A DNA stretch of 64,000 nucleotides from Salinirubellus salinus (GTDB lineage: Archaea > Halobacteriota > Halobacteria > Halobacteriales > Haloarculaceae): contig NZ_CP104003.1 in assembly GCF_025231485.1 (NCBI RefSeq), positions 4,045,960-4,109,959 of the forward strand, written 5' to 3'. The notes under the pieces are model-generated. The model saw only the letters and a program-made list of their open reading frames with translations. It did not search any database and had not been told where the DNA came from. Below are positions 1 to 8,956 of the stretch, one piece after another. The translations under genes were made by a program, and so were the position numbers. Each line of letters begins with the position of its first letter. Positions within the stretch are counted from its first letter, which is position 1.

Positions 1-488
1 AGGTCCTCCATGCTGTTGGTCATCGCGCCGGCACCGAGGCTGGTGCGGAGCGCCCATACCGTCGAGGCGTGACACATCCGCGTGCAGTTGTCGACGTTGT
101 TGGTGCCGTAGCGGCGCGCGAGCTTCTGGAGGAGGTAGTTCTCCTCGTTCATCGTCTTCGAGGACCCGAAGAACCCCATCGCGTCGGGGCCGTGCTCCTC
201 GCGGATGCGCTCCAACTCGTCGACGATGCGGGAGTAGGCCTCCTCCCACGTCGCCTCGCGGAACTCGCCGTCCTCCTTGACGAGCGGGTCGGTCAGGCGG
301 TCCTCGTGGTCGACGACTTCGGTCGCCGCGCCACCCTTGATACAGATGCGGCCCTCGTTGACCGGCGCGTCGCCCCACGGCATGAACCGCATGTCGCCGG
401 GTTCGTCGCCGGGCATCACCTGGATGCCGCAGCCGACGCCACAGTACGGACAGATGGTCTTGACGGGTTCCTTCTCCTCACTGGACAT
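1..488 (-). CDS. fdhF: Formate dehydrogenase alpha subunit, N-terminal part (cut by window edge)
   Basis: Molybdopterin oxidoreductase that oxidises formate to CO2. Only about 162 N-terminal residues lie in the window; the rest runs off the left edge. Seen: an N-terminal [4Fe-4S] motif with Cys13, Cys16 and Cys20 (CPYCGVGC) and Cys49 (GRICIKGG), then the formate dehydrogenase active-site signature NCTRMCHAS near residue 140, where the second Cys sits at the position of the catalytic Cys/Sec. The start at 488 is chosen because GGAGGT lies about 8 bases upstream. No Tat signal is seen, so the enzyme is probably cytoplasmic. It faces formate-THF ligase two genes away, which fits a formate node in C1 metabolism. 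Confidence 0.88.
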   Translation of the reverse strand, partial: MSSEEKEPVKTICPYCGVGCGIQVMPGDEPGDMRFMPWGDAPVNEGRICIKGGAATEVVDHEDRLTDPLVKEDGEFREATWEEAYSRIVDELERIREEHGPDAMGFFGSSKTMNEENYLLQKLARRYGTNNVDNCTRMCHASTVWALRTSLGAGAMTNSMED

Positions 489-659
489 GGGTCATACCTC
501 CGGACAGTGCGTTCTCATGTGCGACTCTCTGTCAGAGACGTGGCGGTGCCACGGGCATCAATCTTCCGCGAGCAGGGGGGCCACCGGGGCCCGTACGGGG
601 CGATTCGACCTCGCTCGCCGGGGAAACGTTGAGGCCCGTGGCCGGGCAACAGGCGGCCG

Positions 660-1220
660 ATGGACCTGACCCGTGCGGTCGTCGAACGGGCGGCCGGGGA
701 GTACGAGGCCGTCCAGCCGATGTACACCGTCGAGCAGGAACACGTCGAGATGCTCCCCGAGACGTTCCGCAGCGGCGAGTACGGCTGGCGCGACGCCGAG
801 TGGGTCGTCCAGTGGCACTACCGCCGGTTCCTCGGCGCGTACCCGAACCGCGACCGCCGGGCCGCCGAGGGCGAGTACGACGAGAACGAGTTCGAGGACG
901 TCCTCGACGCCGTCGCGGGGGCCGTCGACGCCGAGGACACCGCCGCGCGACTCGGCGCGCTCACGGCCCTCTCGGGCGTCGACGTGCCGGTGGCCTCGGC
1001 GTTCCTCCTCTTCCTGTCGCCAGAACGGTACGTTGTGGTCGACGAGTGGACGTGGGGCGTGCTCCACGAGGCGGGGGAACTGGACGACCCCTATCCCGCG
1101 CCACCGGACGTCGAGGCCTACCTCGCGTTCGACGCGGCCTGCACCCGCCTCCGCGAGCGGTTCGACGTCGACGCGTGGACGCTCTACCGCGCGCTGTGGG
1201 TACTGGGCGGCGAGGCCTAG
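660..1220 (+). CDS. Conserved hypothetical protein, possible helix-hairpin-helix fold
   Basis: A 186-residue acidic protein with no signal peptide or membrane span. I do not recognise a named family. Around residues 105-130 the stretch GVDVPVASAFLLFLSPERY followed by VVDEWTW resembles the helix-hairpin-helix region of small DNA-glycosylase-like proteins, where a Gly-Val-Pro hairpin is followed by a Pro-Glu-Arg-Tyr/Phe segment and an acidic residue. That is a structural guess, not a function. The gene is convergent with the flavin oxidase downstream and overlaps its stop codon region by about 4 bases. It is divergent from formate dehydrogenase, with 171 bases between them. Confidence 0.7.
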   Translation: MDLTRAVVERAAGEYEAVQPMYTVEQEHVEMLPETFRSGEYGWRDAEWVVQWHYRRFLGAYPNRDRRAAEGEYDENEFEDVLDAVAGAVDAEDTAARLGALTALSGVDVPVASAFLLFLSPERYVVVDEWTWGVLHEAGELDDPYPAPPDVEAYLAFDAACTRLRERFDVDAWTLYRALWVLGGEA

Positions 1221-2578
1221 TCGGGGGCGAGCGCCGGCGTCGCCCGGAACAGCCCCTCGGGGTCCCAGCGCCGTTTCACCTCGACGAGTCGCTCGTAGTT
1301 CTCCCCGTAGGCCGCCCGTTCGCGGCGCTCGCCCTCCTCGCTGCCGACGAAGTTCGCCGCCACCTCGCCCGTCGTGTACGGCTCGACCGCCTCGTGGAAC
1401 GACTCGACCCAGTCGACGTGCGCCTCGTCGTCGGTCGGGTCGTCCCACCGGGCCTCGACGAGGAGGTGGTGGGCGTCCTCGCGGTGCGGGTAGGCGGTGG
1501 CGTCGGCAGGTGGGTCCGTCTCCGCGCCGCTCCGGGGCGAGACGAACACCGTCGCCCCGGCCGAGGGCGCTCGCTCGGCCCACCCGGTCACCGTCTCGAC
1601 GGCCCCCGCCGAGAGCGAGTCGAGGTACTGGCTCCGCAGGTGAGTCCGCATGCTCCCGCGGCTCTCGCCCGCTCGCTGGAACGCCGCGTACGGACGGGCC
1701 CGGAGGCTGTCGAACAGGGGGTCACCGAACTCGCGCAGCGGTTCCAGTACCTCGCGTCCCGCCTCCGGGTCTCCTGCGTAGCAGACGATACAGATGGCGA
1801 CACGGGTGTCGTGGACGGACTCTGGGAAGTACGACGCCGCCGGCAGGACCATGCTCCCGAAGAGGAGCCGGACCTCGCGCGGGGCGTCCGCGAGGAACGA
1901 CTCGTACCGGCGGGCGAGCGCCCCGGCCCGGTCGTGCGGGTGGACGAGCGAGCCCGCGAACACCTCGCCGACGGGGTGCAGGTCGAACTCGAAGGTCGTG
2001 ACGACGCCGAACGAGCCGCCCCCGCCGCGGAGCGCCCAGAACAGGTCCTCGTTCTCGGACGCGCTGGCGCGGACGAGGTCGCCGTCGGCGGTCACCACGT
2101 CGGCCGACCGGAGATTGTCGCAGGTCAGGCCGTACCTGCGGCTGAGCCAGCCGACACCGCCACCGAGTGTGAGTCCCGCCACGCCGATGTTCGGGTCCTG
2201 GCCGCCGGGGACGGCGAGGCCGAACGCGCCCGTCTCGTGGTCCACGTCGCCCCACGTCGCCCCGGGACCGACCCACGCCCGTTCGCGGTCCGGGTCGACC
2301 CGGACCCAGTCCATCGGCCGGAGGTCCAGCGTGAGGCCGCCGTCCGCGAGGGCGCTCCCGGAGACGTGGTGGCCGCCGCTCCGGACCGAGAACGGCAGAG
2401 AGGAATCGCGTGCGACCTCGACACCCGTGAGAACGTCCGCGGCGCCACGACAGCGGAGGACGGCCGCCGGGCGCTTCTCGACCCGGGCGTTCCAGAGCGT
2501 ACACGCCTCGGCGTACCCCTCGTCGCCCGGTTCGAGGAGCGCGCCACGGGTCCGGTCGCGGAGGCGTGTGAGGTCCAT
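1217..2578 (-). CDS. FAD-binding oxidoreductase, berberine-bridge-enzyme family
   Basis: A 453-residue flavoprotein of the PCMH/VAO superfamily with a C-terminal BBE motif region. The N-terminal FAD domain has RSGGHHVSG with His70, and a second attachment site with Cys153 in YGLTCDNL (C-x-x-L). Together these are the pattern of bicovalent 8-alpha-histidyl/6-S-cysteinyl FAD. FWALRGGGGSFGVVT around residue 180 is the conserved FAD-binding loop, and the C-terminus has the PYTTGEVAANFVG-type BBE segment. Members oxidise alcohols, sugars or alkaloid-like substrates with O2; the substrate here is unknown. No Tat signal is seen. It lies 7 bases after the stop of the formate-THF ligase gene on the same strand, so it may be co-transcribed. 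Confidence 0.85.
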   Translation of the reverse strand: MDLTRLRDRTRGALLEPGDEGYAEACTLWNARVEKRPAAVLRCRGAADVLTGVEVARDSSLPFSVRSGGHHVSGSALADGGLTLDLRPMDWVRVDPDRERAWVGPGATWGDVDHETGAFGLAVPGGQDPNIGVAGLTLGGGVGWLSRRYGLTCDNLRSADVVTADGDLVRASASENEDLFWALRGGGGSFGVVTTFEFDLHPVGEVFAGSLVHPHDRAGALARRYESFLADAPREVRLLFGSMVLPAASYFPESVHDTRVAICIVCYAGDPEAGREVLEPLREFGDPLFDSLRARPYAAFQRAGESRGSMRTHLRSQYLDSLSAGAVETVTGWAERAPSAGATVFVSPRSGAETDPPADATAYPHREDAHHLLVEARWDDPTDDEAHVDWVESFHEAVEPYTTGEVAANFVGSEEGERRERAAYGENYERLVEVKRRWDPEGLFRATPALAPD

Positions 2579-2585
2579 CCCCGAC

Positions 2586-4301
2586 TCAGAACAGCCCGGA
2601 GATGGTGCCGTCCGCGTCGATGTCCATGTTCGCCGCGGCGGGTTCGCTCGGGAGGCCCGGGAGCGTCAGCACGTCACCCGTCAGCGCGACGAGGAAGCCG
2701 GCGCCGGCCGAGGGGTACACCTCCGTCACCTCCAGCGTCCAGTCGTCCGGCGCGCCCTTCTTGCTCGGGTCGTCGCTGAGCGAGTGGAACGTCTTGGACA
2801 TGCAGATGGGCACGTCGTCGAAGCCGTGGTCGGTCAGGCGCTCGATGTCGTCCTCGGCGCTCCCGTGGTACTCCACGCCGTCGGCCCCGTAGATCTCCGT
2901 GGCGATGGTCTCGATCTTCTGCTTGATGGGGACGTCGAGGTCGTAGAGCGGCGTGAAGTCCGAGGGCGTCTCGGCCGCGTCCACGACCTGCTCGGCCAGC
3001 TCGACGCCGCCCTCGCCGCCGTCGCTGAACACGTTCGACTCGGCGGCACGGATCCCGAGGTCCTTGCAGTGGTCGATGACTGCCTGCACCTCCGCGTCGG
3101 TGTCCCCGGGGAAGCGGTTCACCGCGACGACGACCGGGACGCCGAACTTCTGGAGGTTCCGGACGTGCTTGTCGAGGTTCGCCAGCCCGCGCCGGACCAT
3201 CCCGACGTCCTCCGCCTCGAGTTCGTCGAGGTCCGGCGGCCACATCTCCTGCCCGTGGTACTTGAGCGCCCGGACGGAGGCGACGAGCGTCACCGCGTCG
3301 GGTTCCATCTCGCCGAACCGGCAGACGATGTTCATGAACTTCTCGGCCCCGAGGTCGGAGCCGAACCCGGCCTCGGTGACGAGGTACTCGGAGAGGCTAG
3401 AGGCGAGTTCGTCCGCCATCAGCGAGTTCGTGCCGTGGGCGATGTTGGCGAACGGGCCGCCGTGGACGAACGCCGGGGTCCCCTCGATGGTCTGGACGAC
3501 GTTCGGCTTCAGCGCGTCGCGCAGGAGGATGGTCACCGGCCCGGTCGCGTCGATGTCGTCGGCCGTGACGGGTTCGCCGTCCTCGTCGTAGGCGACGATG
3601 ATGCGCGAGACGCGCTCTTTCAGGTCCTGCAGGCTGTCGGCGAGACAGAGCACCGCCATCATCTCCGAGGCGGCGGTGAGGATGAACCCGTCCTCGCGGG
3701 GGATGCCGGTCACGTCCCCGCCGAGGCCCACCACCGTCTCGCGTAGCACCCGGTCGTTCATGTCGATGGCGCGGGGCCAGTTGACCCAGTTGACCGCGAT
3801 GTCGAGCTCGTTGCCCTGCTTGATGTGGTTGTCCAGCATCGTCGAGACGAGGTTGTGTGCCGAGGTGAGCGCGTGGAGGTCACCCGTGAAGTGGAGGTTG
3901 ATGTCCTCCATCGGGAGTACCTGCGACCACCCGCCGCCCGCGGCACCACCCTTCACGCCGAACACCGGGCCGAGCGACGGCTCGCGGATGGCGATGAGGG
4001 CGTCCTTGTCGATGTGGTTGAACGCCTGACCGAGCCCGACCGTCGTCACCGTCTTCCCCTCGCCCAGCGGTGTCGGGGTCATCCCGGTGACGAGGACGAG
4101 CTTCCCGTCGTCCTCCTTCTCCGCCGTCGCCCGCTCGATGGCGTCGAGTTTCACCTTCGCCTTGTACTCCCCCTGGAGCTCCAGGTCCTCGCGGTCGAGG
4201 CCGAACGGTTCGACCACGTCCGCGATGTGGCGCTTCTCGACTGACTGTGCGATCTCGTAGTCGTTCGGTATCGAGGAACCGCTCTCGTCTGGGGGTGACA
4301 T
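2586..4301 (-). CDS. fhs: Formate-tetrahydrofolate ligase
   Basis: Cytoplasmic ATP-dependent synthesis of 10-formyl-THF from formate and THF (the reverse also runs). About 571 residues, matching the usual 556-residue family length. The P-loop-like TPTPLGEGKTVTTVGL lies around residues 75-90, followed by the conserved REPSLGPVFGVKGGAAGGG and HFTGDLHALTSAHNL. I chose the ATG at 4301 over an in-frame start at 4346 because a TATA-like TTGATAA is centred 27 bases upstream of 4301, the normal spacing for a leaderless haloarchaeal message. With formate dehydrogenase and FolCP close by, it forms the folate C1 branch of this region. Confidence 0.95.
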   Translation of the reverse strand: MSPPDESGSSIPNDYEIAQSVEKRHIADVVEPFGLDREDLELQGEYKAKVKLDAIERATAEKEDDGKLVLVTGMTPTPLGEGKTVTTVGLGQAFNHIDKDALIAIREPSLGPVFGVKGGAAGGGWSQVLPMEDINLHFTGDLHALTSAHNLVSTMLDNHIKQGNELDIAVNWVNWPRAIDMNDRVLRETVVGLGGDVTGIPREDGFILTAASEMMAVLCLADSLQDLKERVSRIIVAYDEDGEPVTADDIDATGPVTILLRDALKPNVVQTIEGTPAFVHGGPFANIAHGTNSLMADELASSLSEYLVTEAGFGSDLGAEKFMNIVCRFGEMEPDAVTLVASVRALKYHGQEMWPPDLDELEAEDVGMVRRGLANLDKHVRNLQKFGVPVVVAVNRFPGDTDAEVQAVIDHCKDLGIRAAESNVFSDGGEGGVELAEQVVDAAETPSDFTPLYDLDVPIKQKIETIATEIYGADGVEYHGSAEDDIERLTDHGFDDVPICMSKTFHSLSDDPSKKGAPDDWTLEVTEVYPSAGAGFLVALTGDVLTLPGLPSEPAAANMDIDADGTISGLF

Positions 4302-4324
4302 GTCCCGACGTTCCGGAGACGCGG

Positions 4325-4331
4325 TTATCAA
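4325..4331 (-). promoter_or_regulatory. TATA box for fhs
   Basis: TTGATAA read on the minus strand, centred 27 bases before the ATG at 4301. This spacing suggests a leaderless transcript starting at or next to that ATG. Confidence 0.5.
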
Positions 4332-4560
4332 TGCTCGCGTACACATCAGCAGTCGGTGAGGTCGTGGTTCGTCGCCTCGGCGTTCCTGACCGGTCTCGTG
4401 GCCCGTTCGGCGAGGGATGGGTGGCTATCACGGGCCTGACGGGTGGTGGACGCCCGCCGCGTGCCGGTCGCGGCGCTGGCCCCATCCTGACAGTGAAATG
4501 GTAGAGCGTGGAGTCCGGTGCGCTGGTGGTCGTCGTCTGCCCCCGGCTCCCTTCGCTCGG

Positions 4561-6006
4561 TCAGTCTCCGCCGTGCTCGGCGACGTAGGCCGCGAGTTCC
4601 CGTTCGGCGTCGGCGTCCATCGGGGGACGCTCGTAAGCCGCGAGCCGCCGCTCGACCCGTTCGTGGGCCTGTTCGAACGCCGACTTCCCGCCGTCGTCGG
4701 CCCAGTCGCGGTGCGCGCGCTTGTCGACGAACGCCGACCGGAAGAAGCCGCTCTCGCCGCCCGCCGCCGAACCGGCCGCGCCGACGAAGTGGCCGGCCGG
4801 GTCCGTCCCCCCGATGCGTTCCAGGTCGAGGTGTGCCTCGTCCACGGCGAACCCCTCGCGGAACCGGTCGAGACACCGCATCGCCTCGCAGTCGAGGACG
4901 AACTTCTCGGGCGAGATGGTGGAGTACGACTCGAGGATGCCGGCCGCGTTGAGGACGAAGTCGATGCCGGCGAAGTCGGTCACCGTCTGGAGGAACATCG
5001 ACTCGAAGCCGCTCTGGTGGTCGACGGACTTCGCGTCCGAGAGGCCGCCGCCGGCCCGGGACGGGAGGCCGTAGAACGTGGCGAGTCGCGCGGCGGCGGC
5101 GACGAACAGCGCGGACTCCGGCGTGCCGATGGAGAGCGAGCCGTACCGGGGGTCAACGGTCGCCGTCGGCACGCCGTAGACGACGGGCGTGCCGGGGTTG
5201 ACCAGTTGCGTGAGCGTGATGGCGAGGAGGTTCTCGGCGTTGGCCTGCGCCAGCGACGCCGCGAGCGTCGGCGGCCCGGACGCCCCGGCGACGGTGAACG
5301 AGGAGACGATGGGGGGCTGCCCGTGCTCCGCGTACGTCAGGAGGCCACCGAGCATCTCGCGTTCGAGGCTCCGGGGCGGGACCGTGTTGACCAGCCCGGC
5401 CACGTAGGGCCGTGCGAGCTCCGGGTCGCCCGTGGCGATACCGACCATCTCCATGCAGGCACGGGCGCGTTCCTCTCCGTAGGTGGGACCCATCACCGGC
5501 TTGTCCGTGAGCGTCAGCGCCCGCTCCAGCATCTCGTAGTGTCCCGTCGCCTCGTCGATCGCCGGCGGCTCGCAGACCCGATAGCCCGTACAGCCGATGG
5601 CCGTCTCGACCTGCGCGAGCTTCACGAGCCGCTCGTAGTCAGCGCGCGTGGCCGGACGCCGGCCCTCCGCGTACGTCCGGACGTTCGGGGGACCGTAGCC
5701 CGGCGTGCGGACCGGCGGGCCGTCTCCGCCGACGACGACGTCGTTGGCCGGGTTCCGCGCGTGGAGGGTGAACGACGAGGGGGCGGCTCGGACGGCGTCC
5801 TCGACGACCTCGCGGGGGACGGTGACCACGTCCCGCTCGTCGACGTGGCCGCCGTGGCTCTCGAGCAGCGAGCGGGCACGCTCGTGGCCGAGCTTGACGC
5901 CGAACTCCTCGAGGATGCGCATGGACGCTTCGTGGATGGCCGTACACTCCTCCTCGTCGAGTCGGTCGAGCGACGGCAGGCCGGTGGCCGTCCCGTCGTG
6001 ATCCAT
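4561..6006 (-). CDS. Trimethylamine methyltransferase (MttB) family protein, non-pyrrolysine
   Basis: A 481-residue member of the MttB superfamily, whose characterised members transfer a methyl group from a methylated amine or betaine to a corrinoid protein. Family landmarks are EASMRILEEFGVKL near the N-terminus, the middle GYGPPNVRTYAEGRRPAT, and the central core with GGLSDAKSVDHQSGFES. There is no in-frame TAG, so this is the MtgB-like (glycine-betaine type) branch rather than the pyrrolysine enzyme. The start at 6006 is supported by a TATA box (CTTATCC) about 28 bases upstream. It is divergent from folCP. No corrinoid protein or corrinoid reactivase gene is in the window, so the methyl acceptor is unknown. 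Confidence 0.88.
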   Translation of the reverse strand: MDHDGTATGLPSLDRLDEEECTAIHEASMRILEEFGVKLGHERARSLLESHGGHVDERDVVTVPREVVEDAVRAAPSSFTLHARNPANDVVVGGDGPPVRTPGYGPPNVRTYAEGRRPATRADYERLVKLAQVETAIGCTGYRVCEPPAIDEATGHYEMLERALTLTDKPVMGPTYGEERARACMEMVGIATGDPELARPYVAGLVNTVPPRSLEREMLGGLLTYAEHGQPPIVSSFTVAGASGPPTLAASLAQANAENLLAITLTQLVNPGTPVVYGVPTATVDPRYGSLSIGTPESALFVAAAARLATFYGLPSRAGGGLSDAKSVDHQSGFESMFLQTVTDFAGIDFVLNAAGILESYSTISPEKFVLDCEAMRCLDRFREGFAVDEAHLDLERIGGTDPAGHFVGAAGSAAGGESGFFRSAFVDKRAHRDWADDGGKSAFEQAHERVERRLAAYERPPMDADAERELAAYVAEHGGD

Positions 6007-6030
6007 GCCCCAACAGTACCCCCATTCGCC

Positions 6031-6040
6031 GGATAAGGGT
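6031..6040 (-). promoter_or_regulatory. TATA box for the MttB-family gene
   Basis: ACCCTTATCC on the minus strand, centred about 28 bases before the ATG at 6006, consistent with a leaderless start. Confidence 0.5.
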
Positions 6041-6192
6041 TCGCGTCGGCACACCGTTCTGCCGAGGCGAACCGGCCGCTGTCGGGCGGTCGTGGGCCGT
6101 CGGTGACCGGCCGTCCTCCCGTGCGCGTCCGCGCGTTCCTCCACCTGCACGTGGGCTGAGTGGTTGTGCTTCGACACCCCCCGAATCCGGGA

Positions 6193-6199
6193 TTTAATA
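6193..6199 (+). promoter_or_regulatory. TATA box for folCP
   Basis: TTTAATA ends 28 bases before the ATG at 6227. It supports that ATG as the start and argues against an in-frame ATG at 6164 that lies upstream of the promoter. Confidence 0.6.
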
Positions 6200-6226
6200 C
6201 GCTGTCTGTCACAACGTCTCGGAGTC

Positions 6227-8656
6227 ATGGAGTACCACGAGGCGGTGAACCGTCTGGAGCGACTACGGCGGCTCCGGCCGAAACTGGGGGTGGGGACCAC
6301 CGCCTCCCTGCTGGAGACGCTGGGGGACCCACAGGAGGGCCTCCCGGCGGTGCAGGTCGCCGGGTCCAACGGGAAGGGGAGCACCGCGCGAACGCTGGAG
6401 CGCGTCCTGCGCGAGGCGGGGCTGACCGTCGGGCTCTACACCTCGCCGGACCTGAACGACCTGCGCGAGCGCATCCGCGTGCGAGGCCAGAAGATACCGA
6501 AACACGAGGTGTCGCGGTTCGTCGAGGTGGCGTGGCCGGAGATCGTCGACCGGTCGGTCGAGGGCGACGAACCGACGTTCTTCGAGACGTTCACCGCGCT
6601 GGCGCTCTGGCGCTTCGACCGCTCGGACGTGGACGTGGCCGTCCTCGAGGTGGGCATCGGCGGGCGCTACGACGCGACGAGCGTCGTCGACCCGGTGGCC
6701 AGCGCCGTCACCAGCGTCAGCCTCGAACACACCGAGATCCTCGGGGACACCGTCGAGGAGATCGCCCGCGACAAGGCCAACGTCACCCCCGCGGAACGAC
6801 CCCTCGTCACGGGCGCGACGGGGGCGGCCCTCGACGCCATCCGCGCCGACCACCCCGTCCTCACCGTCGGCCCGGAGGACGCGGACGTCTACGCCAGCGA
6901 GGGCGAGGTGGTCTCGCCGACGGCGTCGAAACTCTCGCTCGTCGGCCCGGACTGGGCCGTCGAGACGCGGACGCCCCTGCCGGGCGCGCACATGGCGACC
7001 AACGCGGGCATCGCCGCGACGCTCGCCAGACAGGTCGGGGACGCACTCGGCGTGGACGTGACCGAGGCCGACATCGCCGCGGGCGTCCGGAACGTCCACG
7101 CTCCCGGCCGGTTCGAGGTGATGGACCACGCGCCACTGACCGTCCTCGACGGGGCGCACAACCCGGACGCGTGTGTGAAACTGGCCGACACGCTCGAACG
7201 GCTCGAGTACGACTCGCTCCACCTCGTGTTCGGCGCGATGCGCGAGAAGGACCACCCCGCGATGTGCCGCGCGCTCCCGGCCGCCGACCGGGCGTACCTC
7301 GCGGAACCCGACGTGGAACGTGCCCGCGGGACGGACACGCTGGCGACCGTCTTCGACCGGGAGACGGACGCCGCCGTCGACACGTTCGACTCCGTCCTCG
7401 GGGCGCTGGAGGCCGCCTGCTGGGCGGCCGACCCGGGCGACTGTGTCCTCGCCACGGGGTCGCTCTACACCGTGGCGGAGGCCCGCGACCACTGGACGCG
7501 GAGTCCGCGTGTCGTGCGTACCGACTCGCACGGGGCCGCGCGTGAGGCGCTGGCCAGCGCGGACGTCCCCCGCGCCGTCCGGACGGACCGGGTGGACGCG
7601 ATGGTCGACCGGACGCTCCGGTTCCACGTCCGCCGCGGGCGGGCGGGCGAACTGGTCGGTCGGATGCGCTCGCTCGGCGGGACGGGCGCCGTCTCGGGTA
7701 TCGAGGCGGCCGACCAGCACGTCGAGGTGGTGCTGACGGGGACGCTCGACCAGTTCCGCGACCTCGTGCGGTACGTCCGGGCCTGCCCCGACGGCCGTCG
7801 CCTCGCGGGACGGGTGAACCGGGCGCTCGGTATCGGCACCGACGAGACGCCCGCCGCCTACCCCTGGCACGACGGCACCGCCGTCATGGGCATCCTGAAC
7901 GTCACACCCGACTCCTTCCACGACGGCGGGGAGTACGACACCGTCCCGGCGGCCGTCGACCGGGCCGAGGCGATGGTCGTCGACGGCGCGGACATCGTCG
8001 ACGTGGGTGGGGAGTCGACGCGCCCCGGTGCGGACCCGGTGCCGGCGGCCGAGGAGCGCGAGCGCGTGGTCCCGGTCGTCGAACGACTGGCCGACCTCGA
8101 CACGTTCGTCTCGGTGGACACCCGGAAGGCGCTGGTGGCCGAGGCCGCACTCGAGGCCGGCGCCGACATGGTGAACGACGTGACCGGCCTCGGGGACGCG
8201 GCGATGCGCGAGGTGGTCGCCGCCCACGACGTGCCGGCCGTCGTGATGCACAGCCTCTCGGCACCGGTGGACCCGCACCACCGCTACGGTTACGACGACG
8301 TGGTCGACGACGTCCTCGAGGGGCTGACCGAGCGGGTGTTGCTTGCCGAGCGTGCGGGGATCGACCGCTCGAATCTGCTCCTCGACCCGGGGCTGGGGTT
8401 CGGCAAGCGGGCGGCCGAGAGCTTCGAGCTCCTGGACCGACTCTCCGAGTTCCGGGCGCTGGGGACGCCCGTGATGGTGGGACACTCCCACAAATCGATG
8501 TTCGAGGCGGTGGGGTGCGGTCCCGACGAGCGACTCGCACCCACCGTCGCCGCGACGGCCCTCGCGGCAGAACGCGGCGCGGACGTCGTCCGGGTCCACG
8601 ACGTGGCCGAGAACGTCGCCGCCGTCGAGACGGCCCGGAAGACCCGGGGGGAGTGA
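6227..8656 (+). CDS. folCP: Bifunctional dihydrofolate synthase / dihydropteroate synthase
   Basis: An 809-residue fusion making folate in the cytoplasm. Residues 1-420 are a FolC-type Mur-ligase module with the ATP loop AGSNGKGSTA (residues 45-54), which ligates glutamate to pteroate. Residues 430-550 are a linker domain. From residue 554 there is a complete FolP: MGILNVTPDSFHDGG, then GADIVDVGGESTRPGA and a C-terminal HSHKS pterin/phosphate loop. FolP condenses p-aminobenzoate with the pterin pyrophosphate. This fused form is known from Haloferax. Its place between the MttB-family and GcvT-fusion genes suggests that the C1 carrier here is true folate. Confidence 0.93.
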   Translation: MEYHEAVNRLERLRRLRPKLGVGTTASLLETLGDPQEGLPAVQVAGSNGKGSTARTLERVLREAGLTVGLYTSPDLNDLRERIRVRGQKIPKHEVSRFVEVAWPEIVDRSVEGDEPTFFETFTALALWRFDRSDVDVAVLEVGIGGRYDATSVVDPVASAVTSVSLEHTEILGDTVEEIARDKANVTPAERPLVTGATGAALDAIRADHPVLTVGPEDADVYASEGEVVSPTASKLSLVGPDWAVETRTPLPGAHMATNAGIAATLARQVGDALGVDVTEADIAAGVRNVHAPGRFEVMDHAPLTVLDGAHNPDACVKLADTLERLEYDSLHLVFGAMREKDHPAMCRALPAADRAYLAEPDVERARGTDTLATVFDRETDAAVDTFDSVLGALEAACWAADPGDCVLATGSLYTVAEARDHWTRSPRVVRTDSHGAAREALASADVPRAVRTDRVDAMVDRTLRFHVRRGRAGELVGRMRSLGGTGAVSGIEAADQHVEVVLTGTLDQFRDLVRYVRACPDGRRLAGRVNRALGIGTDETPAAYPWHDGTAVMGILNVTPDSFHDGGEYDTVPAAVDRAEAMVVDGADIVDVGGESTRPGADPVPAAEERERVVPVVERLADLDTFVSVDTRKALVAEAALEAGADMVNDVTGLGDAAMREVVAAHDVPAVVMHSLSAPVDPHHRYGYDDVVDDVLEGLTERVLLAERAGIDRSNLLLDPGLGFGKRAAESFELLDRLSEFRALGTPVMVGHSHKSMFEAVGCGPDERLAPTVAATALAAERGADVVRVHDVAENVAAVETARKTRGE

Positions 8657-8891
8657 CCGGGCGCCGAACCACGACCTGTCAGGCCCTGGTGGGGTTGTGT
8701 GGACGTGCGGGTGCGCGGGCGCACCGGGCCGCCTGCTCCGGACTCGTCGTCGCTCCCCACACTGCCCGAGTGAGTCCCCGGATGGCGCGAGGATGGGCGT
8801 CTCGTCCGTGTTCGGGGTCCAGTGGGGTGGACTCGGCGTGGCGCAGCGACTACCGGTTCGACCCGCCGAGTCCCCGTGTTCCACGCACATC

Positions 8892-8917
8892 GTATACGGA
8901 ATCTGTCAGGTATACGG
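8892..8917. repeat. Direct repeat GTATACGG x2, candidate operator
   Basis: Two exact copies of GTATACGG 18 bases apart, the second ending 3 bases before the TATA box. Two half-turns-related sites directly upstream of the BRE/TATA would suit an activator or repressor of the methyl-amine oxidation operon. Confidence 0.4.
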
Positions 8918-8920
8918 CCT

Positions 8921-8928
8921 TTTAATAT
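8921..8928 (+). promoter_or_regulatory. TATA box of the DMGO-like/etf operon
   Basis: TTTAATAT, 29-36 bases before the ATG at 8957. A leaderless transcript from it would begin at the 29-codon ORF rather than at the large gene at 9043. Confidence 0.6.
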
Positions 8929-8956
8929 CGGGCGAGACCCGAACTCGTGAACGAAC

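Larger units (their letters stand above)
8657..8956 (+). other. Regulatory intergenic region before the DMGO-like operon
   Basis: About 300 bases with no convincing gene. It holds a direct repeat GTATACGG at 8892-8899 and 8910-8917 (18 bases start to start, each containing the palindrome GTATAC), immediately followed by a TATA box TTTAATAT at 8921-8928. Short open frames in the first 200 bases show no family features and run through the promoter. Confidence 0.5.

Noticed and set aside
4561-6006. Pyrrolysine-containing trimethylamine methyltransferase
   Set aside because: The reading frame has no internal TAG, and no pyl genes are present in the window.
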